Virus record (IMG/VR): IMGVR_UViG_3300042341_000041
Location: 1-39,604 of that record
Length of the DNA: 39,604 nucleotides
Strand: one strand, 5' to 3'
From: a virus
Positions within the stretch are counted from its first letter, which is position 1. Each line of letters starts with the position of its first letter. Shown here one piece after another: positions 23,071 through 33,900 of this stretch. The notes beneath the pieces are model-generated. The model searched no databases. It saw nothing but the letters and a program-made list of their open reading frames with translations, and was not told the origin of the DNA. Position numbers and translations under genes: made by a program.

Positions 23071-24882
23071 ATGGCTGGACTGAAGTTAGCTGCTTTTGCT
23101 GGTATTGCTCCTAGAGTCAGCAAGACGTTGTTGAAAGACAATGAGGCTCAGACTTCGGTCAACACCAATTTGTACAGCGGAGAGATCAGGTCATGGCGCA
23201 GACCCGGATCTCTCCCTATTCCCGCAGCTACTGTTGCGGGATGCAGATCAATCTATCGACACAACGACGTATCTGGCGACGATCTGTGGCTGTCATGGAA
23301 TGTCGATGTCAACGTAGTGCCGGGGCCAATCTATGCAACTGGCGAGTACCCAATTTATTACACTGGTGACGGCACTCCAAAGAAAACAAATGCCGCTCTC
23401 GCCGAGACTGGCAGCGGCCCGTTCCCCGGCGACAGTTTGGCTATGGGCGTTCCGACCCCAACAGTCGCGCCAACTGTCACGCCATCTGGCGGATCTGGAA
23501 CAGCAGAGTCCCGTGTTTACCTATACACATTCATCTCGATGTTTGGAGCGATTGAAGAAGAATCTGCTCCATCTCCAGCATCGTCTGTCATATCTGTTTT
23601 GCCCGGTGGAACTGTCGCCATCAGTGGCCTGCCATCTACCGCACCGACTGGCGACTACAACATCACCAAGATGCGGATTTACCGAGCCGTTGCAGGAACG
23701 ACATCCGTTGTCTACCTGAAGGTGGCCGATGTCAACATCGGAACTACAACATACTCTGATACCAAGACGGCCACTCAGTTGGGCGGGTCGCTGACATCGA
23801 GCAACTACTCACCGCCCCCGAGCGATCTGTCTGGTCTGGTGGCGATGGCCAACGGCATCTTGGCTGGATTCCGTGGCAACGAGGTTTACTTCTCTGAGCC
23901 ATTTATTCCACATGCTTGGCCAATCGAATACTCGCTGACAGTTGAATACCCGATTGTTTCGATTGCCGCATTCGGCGAATCGCTGGTCGTTGCTACGCAG
24001 GGTAACCCATTCGTGATAAGCGGCTCAACTCCTCAGTCGATGTCTCAGGCAAAGATTCCTTTGTTTGAGCCGTGCGTGTCAAAGAGGTCAATCGTCTCTG
24101 ACGACACCGGGGTTATGTACGCATCTCCCAACGGCATCGTAAAGATCGCTCAGGGTTTTGCTGGTGTATCAACTGCATCTCTGTTTACTCGTGACGAGTG
24201 GCAGGTGTACAAGCCATCCTCAATGCTCGGCGCAATCCTTGACGGCGCATATCATTTGTTCTACGAAGACTTGGATAACGAACTGCGCGGATCTGTTCTG
24301 CTAGACCGTGGGGAGCAGGCATCCGCACTAACCACCACAACTCAGCACACAAATGCTGTTTACGTAGATCCAGTTACGGCAGACTTGTATCTTGTGGAGG
24401 AGAGTCAGGTCAAGTCTTGGGAAGGCGACCTCTACAACTTCATTCCATACGAGTGGAAGTCAAAGGTCTTCCATCTTGCTCGGCCAGTGAACTTTGCTGT
24501 TGCTCAGGTAGAGGCAGACTTTGGCAGTGCAGAAATCACAGAGTCCATTGCTGGACAGACCGCTGAGATCATTGCAGCCAACCAAGCACTGCTGACATCG
24601 GGAGCAGATCTAGAGTCAACTCTGGGTAGCGTACAGATTGCTGAGCACGATGTTGCCGGCTCTCTGCTGACATCAATCACATCCAGTGTTGAGGGCAGGT
24701 ACATACAGGTCAAGATCTTCTGTAACTACCAGCTCATTGCCACGAGATCTGTCACAAGCCGCAAAGAATTTAGATTGCCATCTGGTTACAAGGGTGACAG
24801 ATGGGAGTTTCAGTTCAATGGAAACATCCCGCTCTTGCAATTCCGCATTGCTGAGACGGCGAAAGAGTTGGCTCAGCTATGA
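23071..24882 (+). CDS. Tail nozzle/stabilisation-like structural protein
   Basis: This 603-residue beta-rich protein begins LLKDNEAQTSVNTNLYSGEIRSWRRPG (spanning about residues 20-46). That opening resembles P22 gp10-type DNA-stabilisation and nozzle proteins of short-tailed phages. The middle contains repeated hydrophobic strands with VYLYTFISMFG (about 149-160) and FGESLVVATQGNPFV, suggesting a beta-propeller. It probably extends the connector and closes the tail. No catalytic motif. It is followed by a four-base overlap with a small protein. Confidence 0.7.
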   Translation: MAGLKLAAFAGIAPRVSKTLLKDNEAQTSVNTNLYSGEIRSWRRPGSLPIPAATVAGCRSIYRHNDVSGDDLWLSWNVDVNVVPGPIYATGEYPIYYTGDGTPKKTNAALAETGSGPFPGDSLAMGVPTPTVAPTVTPSGGSGTAESRVYLYTFISMFGAIEEESAPSPASSVISVLPGGTVAISGLPSTAPTGDYNITKMRIYRAVAGTTSVVYLKVADVNIGTTTYSDTKTATQLGGSLTSSNYSPPPSDLSGLVAMANGILAGFRGNEVYFSEPFIPHAWPIEYSLTVEYPIVSIAAFGESLVVATQGNPFVISGSTPQSMSQAKIPLFEPCVSKRSIVSDDTGVMYASPNGIVKIAQGFAGVSTASLFTRDEWQVYKPSSMLGAILDGAYHLFYEDLDNELRGSVLLDRGEQASALTTTTQHTNAVYVDPVTADLYLVEESQVKSWEGDLYNFIPYEWKSKVFHLARPVNFAVAQVEADFGSAEITESIAGQTAEIIAANQALLTSGADLESTLGSVQIAEHDVAGSLLTSITSSVEGRYIQVKIFCNYQLIATRSVTSRKEFRLPSGYKGDRWEFQFNGNIPLLQFRIAETAKELAQL

Positions 24883-25079
24883 GAAAGCCAGCCATTCCAT
24901 CGACGTTCACGATTCAGGACAAGTCCATTGCCGCAGTAATTGGGCCAATGAAAGAGAACATCGAGATCCTTACTGGCGTTCGTGAGGGCCTGATTGAATT
25001 GCTTGCCTCTGACGCAACAACGGATCAGATAATTGCAAAGGTCAACGAGATTGTCTTGAGGCTGAACTTCCATGAATGA
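24879..25079 (+). CDS. Small conserved-type hypothetical protein
   Basis: This 66-residue protein contains the segment DKSIAAVIGPMKENIEILTG followed by a helical tail. Short proteins with an SIAAVI-type strand and K-E-N-[IL]-E-[IL] helix follow tail proteins in other phages. I know of no function. Overlaps on both sides (4 bases with the tail gene, 8 bases with the next) show it belongs to the operon and is probably a minor virion or assembly factor. Confidence 0.65.
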   Translation: MRKPAIPSTFTIQDKSIAAVIGPMKENIEILTGVREGLIELLASDATTDQIIAKVNEIVLRLNFHE

Positions 25080-25521
25080 CATAGAGTTCTTGCGCTACGC
25101 ATTCAAGGGCAACGATGATGCTGTTGGTCTAGTTATGTCTGTCGTCAAAGTTGCCGACGTATGGGACAACCTGATCGACGGCGACAAGGCGATGGACAAG
25201 CAGGCAATCAACGAAGCCTTCTGGCTGGCTTGCATTGAAATCCCTCGCAATCCTGTTTTCCGCCAATACCAGTTGGACATCACTACGGTGTTCAGCACTG
25301 GTATCTTGAACTGGCATGTGGCGAATCAACTCCAAAGCGGAGATGACCATGCCAAACAGATAGCTCACGTCACGCGATATTCCATTGCTGACGTGTCTTT
25401 GTATTTGGCAGCAGCCATTGGTGGGCCAGAGTGGGCCATTCATGTTGGCCCAGAACTCCGCATCAGATCTCAGAAAGATCGTCTGGAGAACTTCCTTGAG
25501 GAAATGAAAAATGAAAAGTAA
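25072..25521 (+). CDS. Conserved-type helical hypothetical protein
   Basis: This 149-residue protein looks almost entirely helical. It contains VVKVADVWDNLIDGDKA (about residues 25-41), the segment AFWLACIEIPRNPVFRQY and ILNWHVANQL. The D-N-L-[IV]-D-x-D motif and WLACIEIPRNP are familiar from small phage proteins placed between tail and ejection genes; no assigned function. It overlaps the internal virion protein downstream by 11 bases. Confidence 0.65.
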   Translation: MNDIEFLRYAFKGNDDAVGLVMSVVKVADVWDNLIDGDKAMDKQAINEAFWLACIEIPRNPVFRQYQLDITTVFSTGILNWHVANQLQSGDDHAKQIAHVTRYSIADVSLYLAAAIGGPEWAIHVGPELRIRSQKDRLENFLEEMKNEK

Positions 25522-26641
25522 GCGCGAAAAATTTGAGCAGAGGCTGGAACTCTTGCGTGACGTTCATGGCAACAACTGGAAGAACGTCTGCCATATTGAT
25601 TTGGGCAGTGATCCGGCTCCACCAGACACAAACCCCGGACAGATTGCTGCGGCTGAGTCCGCAACCGATGTCGCAAAGATGCAGCGCGAGACAGCGATGG
25701 AGTATCTAAACTTCTCCAAAGAGCAGTACGCTGACTTTAAGGACGACCTCAAAGAAATTGCCACTGCACAAAAGCAGATCATGGCTGATACCGCAAAGAG
25801 GGCTGAAGAGTACGCCACTTATGAGCGCGAGACATTCCGCCCACTGGAGAAGCGACTGGTCAGCGAGGCTGAGTCCTACAACGAAGAGGCCGCAAAGGAA
25901 CAGATGGCCTCTCAGGGTATGGCGGACGTTGCTCAGGCTTATGACGTTCAGCGCCAGCAGGCTCTGGACACTCTGGCCAAGTACGGTGTCAATCCAAACT
26001 CCGCACGGTTTGCAGCCATCAATGCTCAGCTTGCTCAAGGCGAGGCTGGCGCTCGTGCTGGTGTAGCCACCAAGTCACGAATCGCAGCAGACGAAATGGG
26101 TCGTGCTCGCCTGTATGACGCAGCCGCACTGGGTCGTGGCCTAGCATCCAACGCAACCGCCGCTGCTGGACAGGCAACAGCATCTGGCTCTGCCGCTGGA
26201 GGCAGCACAACTGCTGGCGCAAACTACATGGGCAGTGCCTACGGACAGACTGGGAATATGTTGGGTGGAGCTGGCAGCACATACGGCACAGCAGGTAATA
26301 TTTACGGCCAAGAATTTAATGCCCGTATGCAGGGGTACAACGCATCGTCGCAGGCTCAGTCAGAAAAGATGGGTGCGCTTGGAAAGGTTGCAGGCGCAGC
26401 CATCCCGTTTATCTTTGCTGATGGCGGCAAGGTCAAGCACCTTGGTCGTGGCGGAAAGGTATCTGGCCCCGGAGGCCCAGTTGACGACAAGATTCCAGCC
26501 ATGCTGTCTGATGGTGAGTATGTATTGCCAGCAGATACGGTAAAGGCTATCGGTGTCAAGAAGCTCGACAAGATAGTCAAACAAACACACACGCCTGCTG
26601 CCGTACAAAAGCGCAAGGCACTTGGTAAAAGGAGCGCATGA
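25511..26641 (+). CDS. Internal virion / ejection protein
   Basis: This 376-residue protein is mostly helical and Ala/Gln/Glu-rich (residues 50-190), with a Gly/Ala/Ser low-complexity segment (about 205-280). It ends with FADGGKV, a GPGGPVDDKIPAMLSDGEYVLPAD segment and a basic tail. The DDKIPAMLSDGEYVLPA motif is seen in phage virion proteins that are released into the host during DNA entry. It precedes another helical protein and the giant protein, an arrangement like P22 gp7/20/16 or T7 gp14/15/16. Ejection is inferred from context. Confidence 0.7.
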   Translation: MKSKREKFEQRLELLRDVHGNNWKNVCHIDLGSDPAPPDTNPGQIAAAESATDVAKMQRETAMEYLNFSKEQYADFKDDLKEIATAQKQIMADTAKRAEEYATYERETFRPLEKRLVSEAESYNEEAAKEQMASQGMADVAQAYDVQRQQALDTLAKYGVNPNSARFAAINAQLAQGEAGARAGVATKSRIAADEMGRARLYDAAALGRGLASNATAAAGQATASGSAAGGSTTAGANYMGSAYGQTGNMLGGAGSTYGTAGNIYGQEFNARMQGYNASSQAQSEKMGALGKVAGAAIPFIFADGGKVKHLGRGGKVSGPGGPVDDKIPAMLSDGEYVLPADTVKAIGVKKLDKIVKQTHTPAAVQKRKALGKRSA

Positions 26642-27942
26642 TGGCAACAGGATTAGGAAGTTTTGTGAGTGGCGCTTTCGAGGGCTATCAGAACGTCAAA
26701 GAGATGCAGCGCAAAGAAGCCTTGCAAAAGCGTGAAGACGAACGCTTTGCGATGGAGCAAGAGCGGTTTGGATACGAAAAAGAACGTGCTGCTCGGGAGT
26801 CTAAGAGAGAAGCAGACATCGAGGCTGCTCGTCAGGAGGCCATGCAGGCCGAGAAGGATGCAGACACTGGAGCTGGCGACTTCACAAACTTGGCTGATCC
26901 TGCTGCGCTTCAGTCTCGTCAACAGGCCGCTCAATCTGTCGATGAGAAAGGCGCTCGCAGCTACAACCAAGCAGAAATGCAGAGGCTTGGAGTCAGGCCA
27001 TCAGCAGGCGCTCCATCAAATTCTGTTACTCAGGCAGAAACAGACATTCTGAAAAAGGGTGGTGTTGGCTTATACAAAAACCAGAAGGCCGCAGACGACC
27101 TGCTAGTTGACAAGCAGTTGGGTGCATATCGCAAAATTCTGATTGCCCGTGGTGACGTGGACAGGGCCATGTCTCTCAATGAGCTTGCTCAAGAGATGAA
27201 AGACAAGGGTATCGCTCGAATGCAAAAGAATGCGGCTGCCTTTGTTATGGCCGACGCAGATCCAACAGTCGTCGCTAATGCAGTCTCCAAGGTGTATGGG
27301 TTTGTGAGGGATGGAAAAGAGATTGATCCAACCAAAACTACTTTCGATGCAAAGACAGGCACATACAACTTTGCCGTTGTAGATCAGGCCACTGGTTCTA
27401 TCGAACAGCGCCCAATGAACAAGCAGCAGTTGCTGACTGGATTGGGTCAATTTACACCTGCCAAGCTTTTTGAGTTTGAACTTGGACAAAAGATCCGCGC
27501 AGAAGACAAGGCAGAGGCAAAGGTCAAAGAAGAGCGCGAATTTGGACTTAAAGAAAGGCAGCTTGGCGTATCTCAGTCTGTGGCAAATGCACAGATCGAA
27601 AGGTACAAAGCTTTGACGACGGCAGAAGATAAGGCCGCAAAAGGATCTGAGCAAAAGGCGAAGGTCGAGACAATTCAAAAGCTGTTCCCTATTCCTGACA
27701 TTAGTTTTGACAAGATGATGGGTCTTACTGAAGAACAAAAGCAAAGCAAGATGAATGAGGCCGTAAGAAACACAGACCTCTTTGAAAAGACTTCTCAGCT
27801 TTCTGGCTTAAATCCAAAGGTGGATGTTCAGACTCTTGCCAATGCGGCTCGGCTTATTTCAAACGGGACATTGCAGGCTCGTAAAGACAAAGACGGAACA
27901 ACATTTACTAACATTGGCAGCACACGGGTTGTCTTGCCTTAA
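26638..27942 (+). CDS. Internal virion protein (probable)
   Basis: This 434-residue protein has a long charged coiled coil near its N-terminus (about residues 20-85, many Glu/Arg), a Gln/Asn-rich segment and a helical middle and C-terminus. There is no signal peptide or enzymatic motif. It lies between the ADGG-containing ejection protein and the giant virion protein and is probably packed in the capsid as a part of the ejection apparatus. The start ATG 26638 is in an ATGA overlap with the previous gene. Confidence 0.65.
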   Translation: MMATGLGSFVSGAFEGYQNVKEMQRKEALQKREDERFAMEQERFGYEKERAARESKREADIEAARQEAMQAEKDADTGAGDFTNLADPAALQSRQQAAQSVDEKGARSYNQAEMQRLGVRPSAGAPSNSVTQAETDILKKGGVGLYKNQKAADDLLVDKQLGAYRKILIARGDVDRAMSLNELAQEMKDKGIARMQKNAAAFVMADADPTVVANAVSKVYGFVRDGKEIDPTKTTFDAKTGTYNFAVVDQATGSIEQRPMNKQQLLTGLGQFTPAKLFEFELGQKIRAEDKAEAKVKEEREFGLKERQLGVSQSVANAQIERYKALTTAEDKAAKGSEQKAKVETIQKLFPIPDISFDKMMGLTEEQKQSKMNEAVRNTDLFEKTSQLSGLNPKVDVQTLANAARLISNGTLQARKDKDGTTFTNIGSTRVVLP

Positions 27943-27953
27943 TAGGAAAACAG

Positions 27954-30900
27954 ATGGATACATCTTTGCGTCTTGGTCGTAGAGACCCGCTGGGTATTGA
28001 GCCAGAGGATGAACTCAATATGTACAAGAGTTCTTCTGAGGCATTGACTGAGGACGTTCTTCCAAGATCACGCCCAGATGTTGCGCCGCCAATTCCAAAG
28101 TCGGGCGGAGCGTCATTGCCATCTTCGCCACCAGCATCGCAGTCAGAGACATTTGCATATAAATGGCCCGGCTCTGAGCCAGCTATGCAGCAGCCAAAGC
28201 AAGAATCAACAGATGGTGCTTTTGCATACAAATGGCCCGGATCAGAAGCTGTTGAGCCAGTGGTCGAGGCAAAGCCAGAGAAAGAATCTGGCGATACAGG
28301 TCGTGGCTTTACAACGGCACTAGAGCAGACTCCTGCACTGGCATACGGTGCTCTCGGATTTGCTGGAGCGGCTGGCGAAAAAGCCTTCGGCGCTGGCGGG
28401 GCTATGACATCGCTGAAAAACTTTGGCCTTGGTGAGTACCAGACCAGAATGAAAGCGATTGGCGAGACAGCCAAAGAATCCGATGATGTGACCAAAGCAT
28501 GGGCCAAGGCTCAGCAAGGCGACTTGGGCGCTCTGGTTGACTGGGCGCAGTACGGCGTTGGCTACCTCGGCGGAAACATCGTCGAGACCGTAGCTACCTC
28601 TGCCCTTGGATCATTGGCTGGCGGCTTGACTGCTGGCCCAGTTGGCGCTGTCGCCGGAGCAACTGCTGGTGTTGCAGGAAAACAGGCTGTTCAGGGCGTT
28701 GCCAAGAATTTGATTGAGGGCATGGTTGCCAAAGAGGCTAAGCGTCTGGCCACGGACAAGGGCATAGACGTTGCCACAGACCAAATGATCAAAGAAGCCA
28801 CAAAGACTGTGGCCAAGAACATTGGCTCTAACACCGCTCTGGTTGGCTCTGGCATCCTCAAGAGCACCGGCGGTATCTACGGCGAAGCTGAAGAGCAGGC
28901 TCAAGCAGAAGGGCGCGAACTGACTGGCGGCGACTTGGCTCGTATCTTTGGATCTGGCGTTGTTGCCGGTCTGTCCGAAGCAGCCGTTGACCGTCTGGGT
29001 TTGGGCGTAGCTGCGGGCAAGATCAACATCCCCGGTGCTGGTCGTCCGGGTCGCGCTCTGATTGGTGGCGCAGCAGGCGTTGGCATCGAGGGCGGACAAG
29101 AACTGTTCCAAACAGCCATCGAGCGTTTCGGCGCAGGCAAGGACTTGGCTGGCGAAGATGCCATGAACGAGTACATCAATGCGTTTGCATTGGGTGGCTT
29201 GGGCGGCGGCACTATTGGTGCGGCGGTTGGCGCTTTCCGTGGCGGCAAGACAGACGCTAACAGGGTTAAACAGATTCTCGATCAGGCTCAGGCTGACCTC
29301 ACGTCTGATGATGGTCGTCAAGAATTGTTTGATGCCATGCTCGACGACGAAAAGATTGGCCCAATCCTTCAGGCCAACGGCATTGAGTCTGGCGACGATC
29401 CGCGATTCCAGAATGTGCTGGTCAAGTCTTTGGCCACACAGCGTATGCTGGTTGAGTTAGAGGCCCCAACTCCTGAAGCCAGAGCTGAAACCAGAAAGCA
29501 AAGCGAGGCTGATGTTCTTGCGGCGTTTGGCGAGACTGCATCCACGGCGGTTGGTGGCGACACGGGCGCAATCGAACCCGTCATTCAGAGGGCCAGCGTC
29601 ACCCCCAATCTGGAGACTCGCACCCTTGAGGGTGATGCTCAGCCAGTGATTCTGCCGGAGACAACAGGCGGTCAGGCTGGAACTGTCGCCTTGTCCCCAG
29701 AGGACTTGGTTGCTAGACAACAGGGCTTCGAGCCTTTGATCGGCATCACGACAAACAAAGGCCCAGTCGGGAACAGATTCCCGTCTATACAGGCTGCTGA
29801 GACATTCTTGCTTGGCCCGAAAGACGCAAAGACCGGCCAGCGCAGTGGCGGGTATGCCCAAACAAATCTCCTCGATCAAGGTCTTGAGGCTCGAATCCGT
29901 CAGGGTAAGCGTTCCAAAGCCGAAGGCGGTGGTACGTTCTTCTTTGTTGAGACCCGCAAGAAGCCAGAGGCAGTTACCCCTGCTCAGGTAGTAACAGCGC
30001 CAGCTCCGGTAGTAACTCCCACAGCTCCGGTAGTAACGCCGCCCGTTAATGAGGCTGGCTTTGTTCCAGAGCCACCAGCACAGGTGGCGGCACAGGTGGC
30101 TGCTGTCCGTGATGGCAGCAAGTCCGTGGTCGTCACAACCAAGAGCGACCTGAAAGGCGTAAGCACAAAGGGCTTGACTCGCGTGACAGTGACAGATCCA
30201 GAGACAAATGTTGAATCTGTCCTCGTGTCGAAAGACAAGACCATTGGCGCAAAGGCTCAGAAGCTGATTGCCGATGTTGGATTCAAGCCAGCTATGGGTC
30301 AGTTGCTTGGCTACGTCGAGCCATCTGCCACCACCACCCCGCCTGCTGATGCTGTTGTTGTTCAGCAGAAGGATGCGGCTGGCAACATCGTGCAGGAAGA
30401 AATCGTCCCTGCGGCCAAGGCTGGTCAGGTCAAGAAGATCGAAGGCACAACAACTACCGTCACAACCCCTGCTGTCGCAGCAGCGGAACGTCAGGTTCAA
30501 CCAACAGAAGGAGCACCAGATGCCACTCAAGTCAGGCAAGTCACAGAAGGTGGTGAGCAGCAACGTCAAGGAGCTGGTGGACAAGTTCCAGCGGTCGGGG
30601 AAGATCGGGGAGTCACAACCCAAGAACAAAAAGGCGGCGGTGAAACAGGCCGTGGCGATCAGCCTGTCGAAGGCGGGACTCAGCCGCAAGAAGTAGCGCC
30701 AACCACCCCTGCCGCTCCAGCCAAGCCAGCTATTGACCCCGTAGTGCAAGCTCGCGTTAAGGAGCGCATTAACAAGGCATACGAAGATGGCGCTCTGGAC
30801 ATCGAGGATGTGGTTGCTCTGACTGAGATGGCCGACCAAGGCAACCTCATGGGCGCAATCACGCAGATGAAGAAGACTGCCGAGGCAAACAAGGGCGCTG

Positions 30901-33900
30901 GAGCGGGGGCAAAGTACAGCCTCAGCAGAACACCAGCCGAGCCAGCAACCACAACAAGGGACTTTGCTTATGCCAAGCTCAAAACGGTTGACGACCTCAA
31001 CAAAGAAGTCAGGGGACATCTCGCACGACAAGGAAGCACAGACACCTTCACCGCGAAAAGAGTACCTGTCGGCGATCTTGCTGGAAAGATTCCCGGCGTC
31101 CCTGCCATGCAGCGCATCGCCGATCTGTTCAGAAAAAAGCTTGTCTATTTTGCAGTGGCGGAAGGAAGTATCGACTTCCTAGACGGCGCGGTACTGAGCG
31201 GCTCAGACACAATCTTTGTCAACATCAACAGCAGCCGTCCTCACGTCCGTATCCTCGGCCACGAGATGGTTCACGCTCTGCGGTTCAGTGATCCAAAGCT
31301 GTACGCAAGGCTCGTTACGCACCTGACACCATACCTCGACCAAGCAGGCATGTCTCGCTATCGCCAGATCATGGCTCAGGAGGGGATGAAAGATCCGGCT
31401 CTGATTCTGGAAGAAGCCATTGCCGACATCGTGGGCGACAGGTTTGGTGAGTCCGCCTTCTGGCAGATGATGGCCGACGAGAACCCAACCATGTTCCAGC
31501 AGTTGGCTCGCGTAGTCATTGACTTCTTGGACTCGGTGATGGCCAAGCTCCGCAGCAGCCAGACGCTGGACTCAAAGAATCTGTTGACAGATGTCGGTGC
31601 TGCACGCCAGGCTGTGGCCAGCGTTCTGTCTACCTTTGAACAGAGCCAAGCTGCTGCCGCACAACCAGTAGCCACTGGTATGCCCGCCTTCTCACAGAAG
31701 AAGATGGACTTGCCAGCAGAGCCGGGTACTCAGGAAATACCTGATGGGTATGTTCGCCTGTACCACCAGACAGACACAGAGTCTTTGGATAGCATTGCGA
31801 AAGAAGGCTTGTCTATCAAGTACGCAAAGGGCATCGAAGGGCCGCGAGCCATCTATGCCGGAGAGACCCCTTTCTATGGCCCAGTAGAGACACGCCCAAC
31901 ACTGGAGTTCATCGTTCCAAAAGAACAGTGGGATGCTCCGTTTGTTCTTCAGGATGTTCAGCCAGATCAAATTATTGCGGCTCACTATCCTTGGCACAGA
32001 AGAGTTCGCTACCTTGAGGATAAGGATAACGCCTCTGTTTTGCAAAAAGCCTTGGCTGGCGAGTTTGATGATCTCGAAGGAGACTACAAGCTGGCTGTCC
32101 AGTACGTCAAAGACAAGTACGGTGAGGCTGCTCCAGCACCAGAGGCTCAGGCTGGAGAGGCTATGTTCTCTCGCAAGAAAGAAGGCGAGACTTTCTACTC
32201 TGCGATGGAGCGTGGATTCGAGTCTGTCAAGCAGGCATCTATGCCTGCCCAGCAGTGGAAGGCTTGGCTTAAAGGCAACCAGTCAAAGCTTGGAATTAAA
32301 AACGCCGAGATCGAATGGACTGGTATTGATGAGTGGCTTGATCTGCAAGAAGGCAAGGTCGAGAAGCAGGACATCCTCAACTGGATTGCTGGCAATAAGG
32401 TTACCTTGAATGATGTCATTCTGAGCGGCCCCGGCAAATATCTTGAGGATGAACGTCTGGCGGAAATGTATGCCGATAGCATCGACGTGTATCCCGACGA
32501 GCTTGATATGACAAGGGAAGAGCTGATAGATGCTTTGGGACTTCCTGACTACATGCTTAAAGGAACAAAACACAACATATCAGGAGGAAAAATGCCGCTG
32601 GTTCTGCCGGGCGGCAAAAAATATTTTGAGCTTGTTCTTAAAGAGCCATCCATAACGCCATACCGAGGAGACGACACAATCCACTTTGGCGATGTTTCAA
32701 ACGGGCAAGCCATAGGCTGGATTCGTGCAAACATTAGAAAAGACCTAAACGGAAACAGCGTGTTGTTCCTTGAGGAGATCCAAAGTCAGCGCGGCCAAGA
32801 CGCAAATAAGTATGGCGTACTGGGGAAGGAAGATTTGGCTCTAGTTACTAATGGCATTATCACGGAGGGTGAATTGCAGGATCGCGGAATACCGCCTGCA
32901 CCTTTTATAAAAGAGACTCAGGCTTGGACTGGTCTTTTGATAAAGAGGGCCATTGCGTATGCTCAGAAGAATGGTATTGATCGTATTGCTTGGACTCGTG
33001 GCGAGCAACAAGTCAACCGCTATCGGTTGTCGAACAGCGTTGATGATTTGCTAATCAGAAAAATAGAGGGCGGGGCTTTTGTTATCCTTGGAAAGAAAAA
33101 TAATGCTGAGGTATTTAATAGACTAATTCAAAACGAGAAGGATTTATCTCAAGCCGTTGGTAAAGACATATATGAAATGACGATGAAGTCTGACGGCGAT
33201 CTGCGGCTGACTGGTGAAGCGGTGGATGTTGGAGGGGAGGGTCTCCGTGACTACTACGACAAAACAGTCCCGTCCGTCGCCAAGACAATCGTTGGGAAGA
33301 ATGCCGTTACCGTGATGGAGCTTGAGGACACAGGCCAACAGCTTGGCTTTGTTATTCCTGAGTCTGTTCAGGAGCAAGTGGCCAATGATGGCTTCCCAAT
33401 GTTCAGCCGCAAACGCTACGAAGAGCAGTTCTCTGATGTCAGCCCTGACACCCGTGAGCGTGCGCTGAAGAAAGGCTTCTACTCTCCTCCAACAATCAAG
33501 GAGAGGCTGGAACATCTCAAGCCCAACTTCTGGATGCGTATTGTGCAAGGCACATTCGATAAGTTCCGCTCTGTCAGGGAGATCAGCAACAAGGCATACA
33601 TCATGCTGCGTATGTCTACTGGATCACAGGATGGTGCTGTCTCTACCCTGCTGCACTATGGCCAAGTCTTCAATGACGATGGCGCATTGAATGTGAGGAA
33701 GGGTACACAGGGTTTGCTGGAGATCCTCGACCCAGTGGGTGGTGAGGTTGATCGCTTCCTGCTTTGGATCGCGGCCAACCGTGCAGCCAGTCTGTCGAAG
33801 GATGAGCGCGAGCGTTTCTTCAGCCCAGAGGACATTAAGGCTTTGCGTGCTTTGAACCTTGGCAAGATGAAAGATGGCAAGTCCCGTGTCGGCGTGTACG

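Noticed and set aside
29457-31031. Long minus-strand frame (524 codons) opposite the giant gene
   Set aside because: A mirror of codon bias in the giant gene; Cys/Leu/Ser-rich product with no motif or ribosome-binding site.
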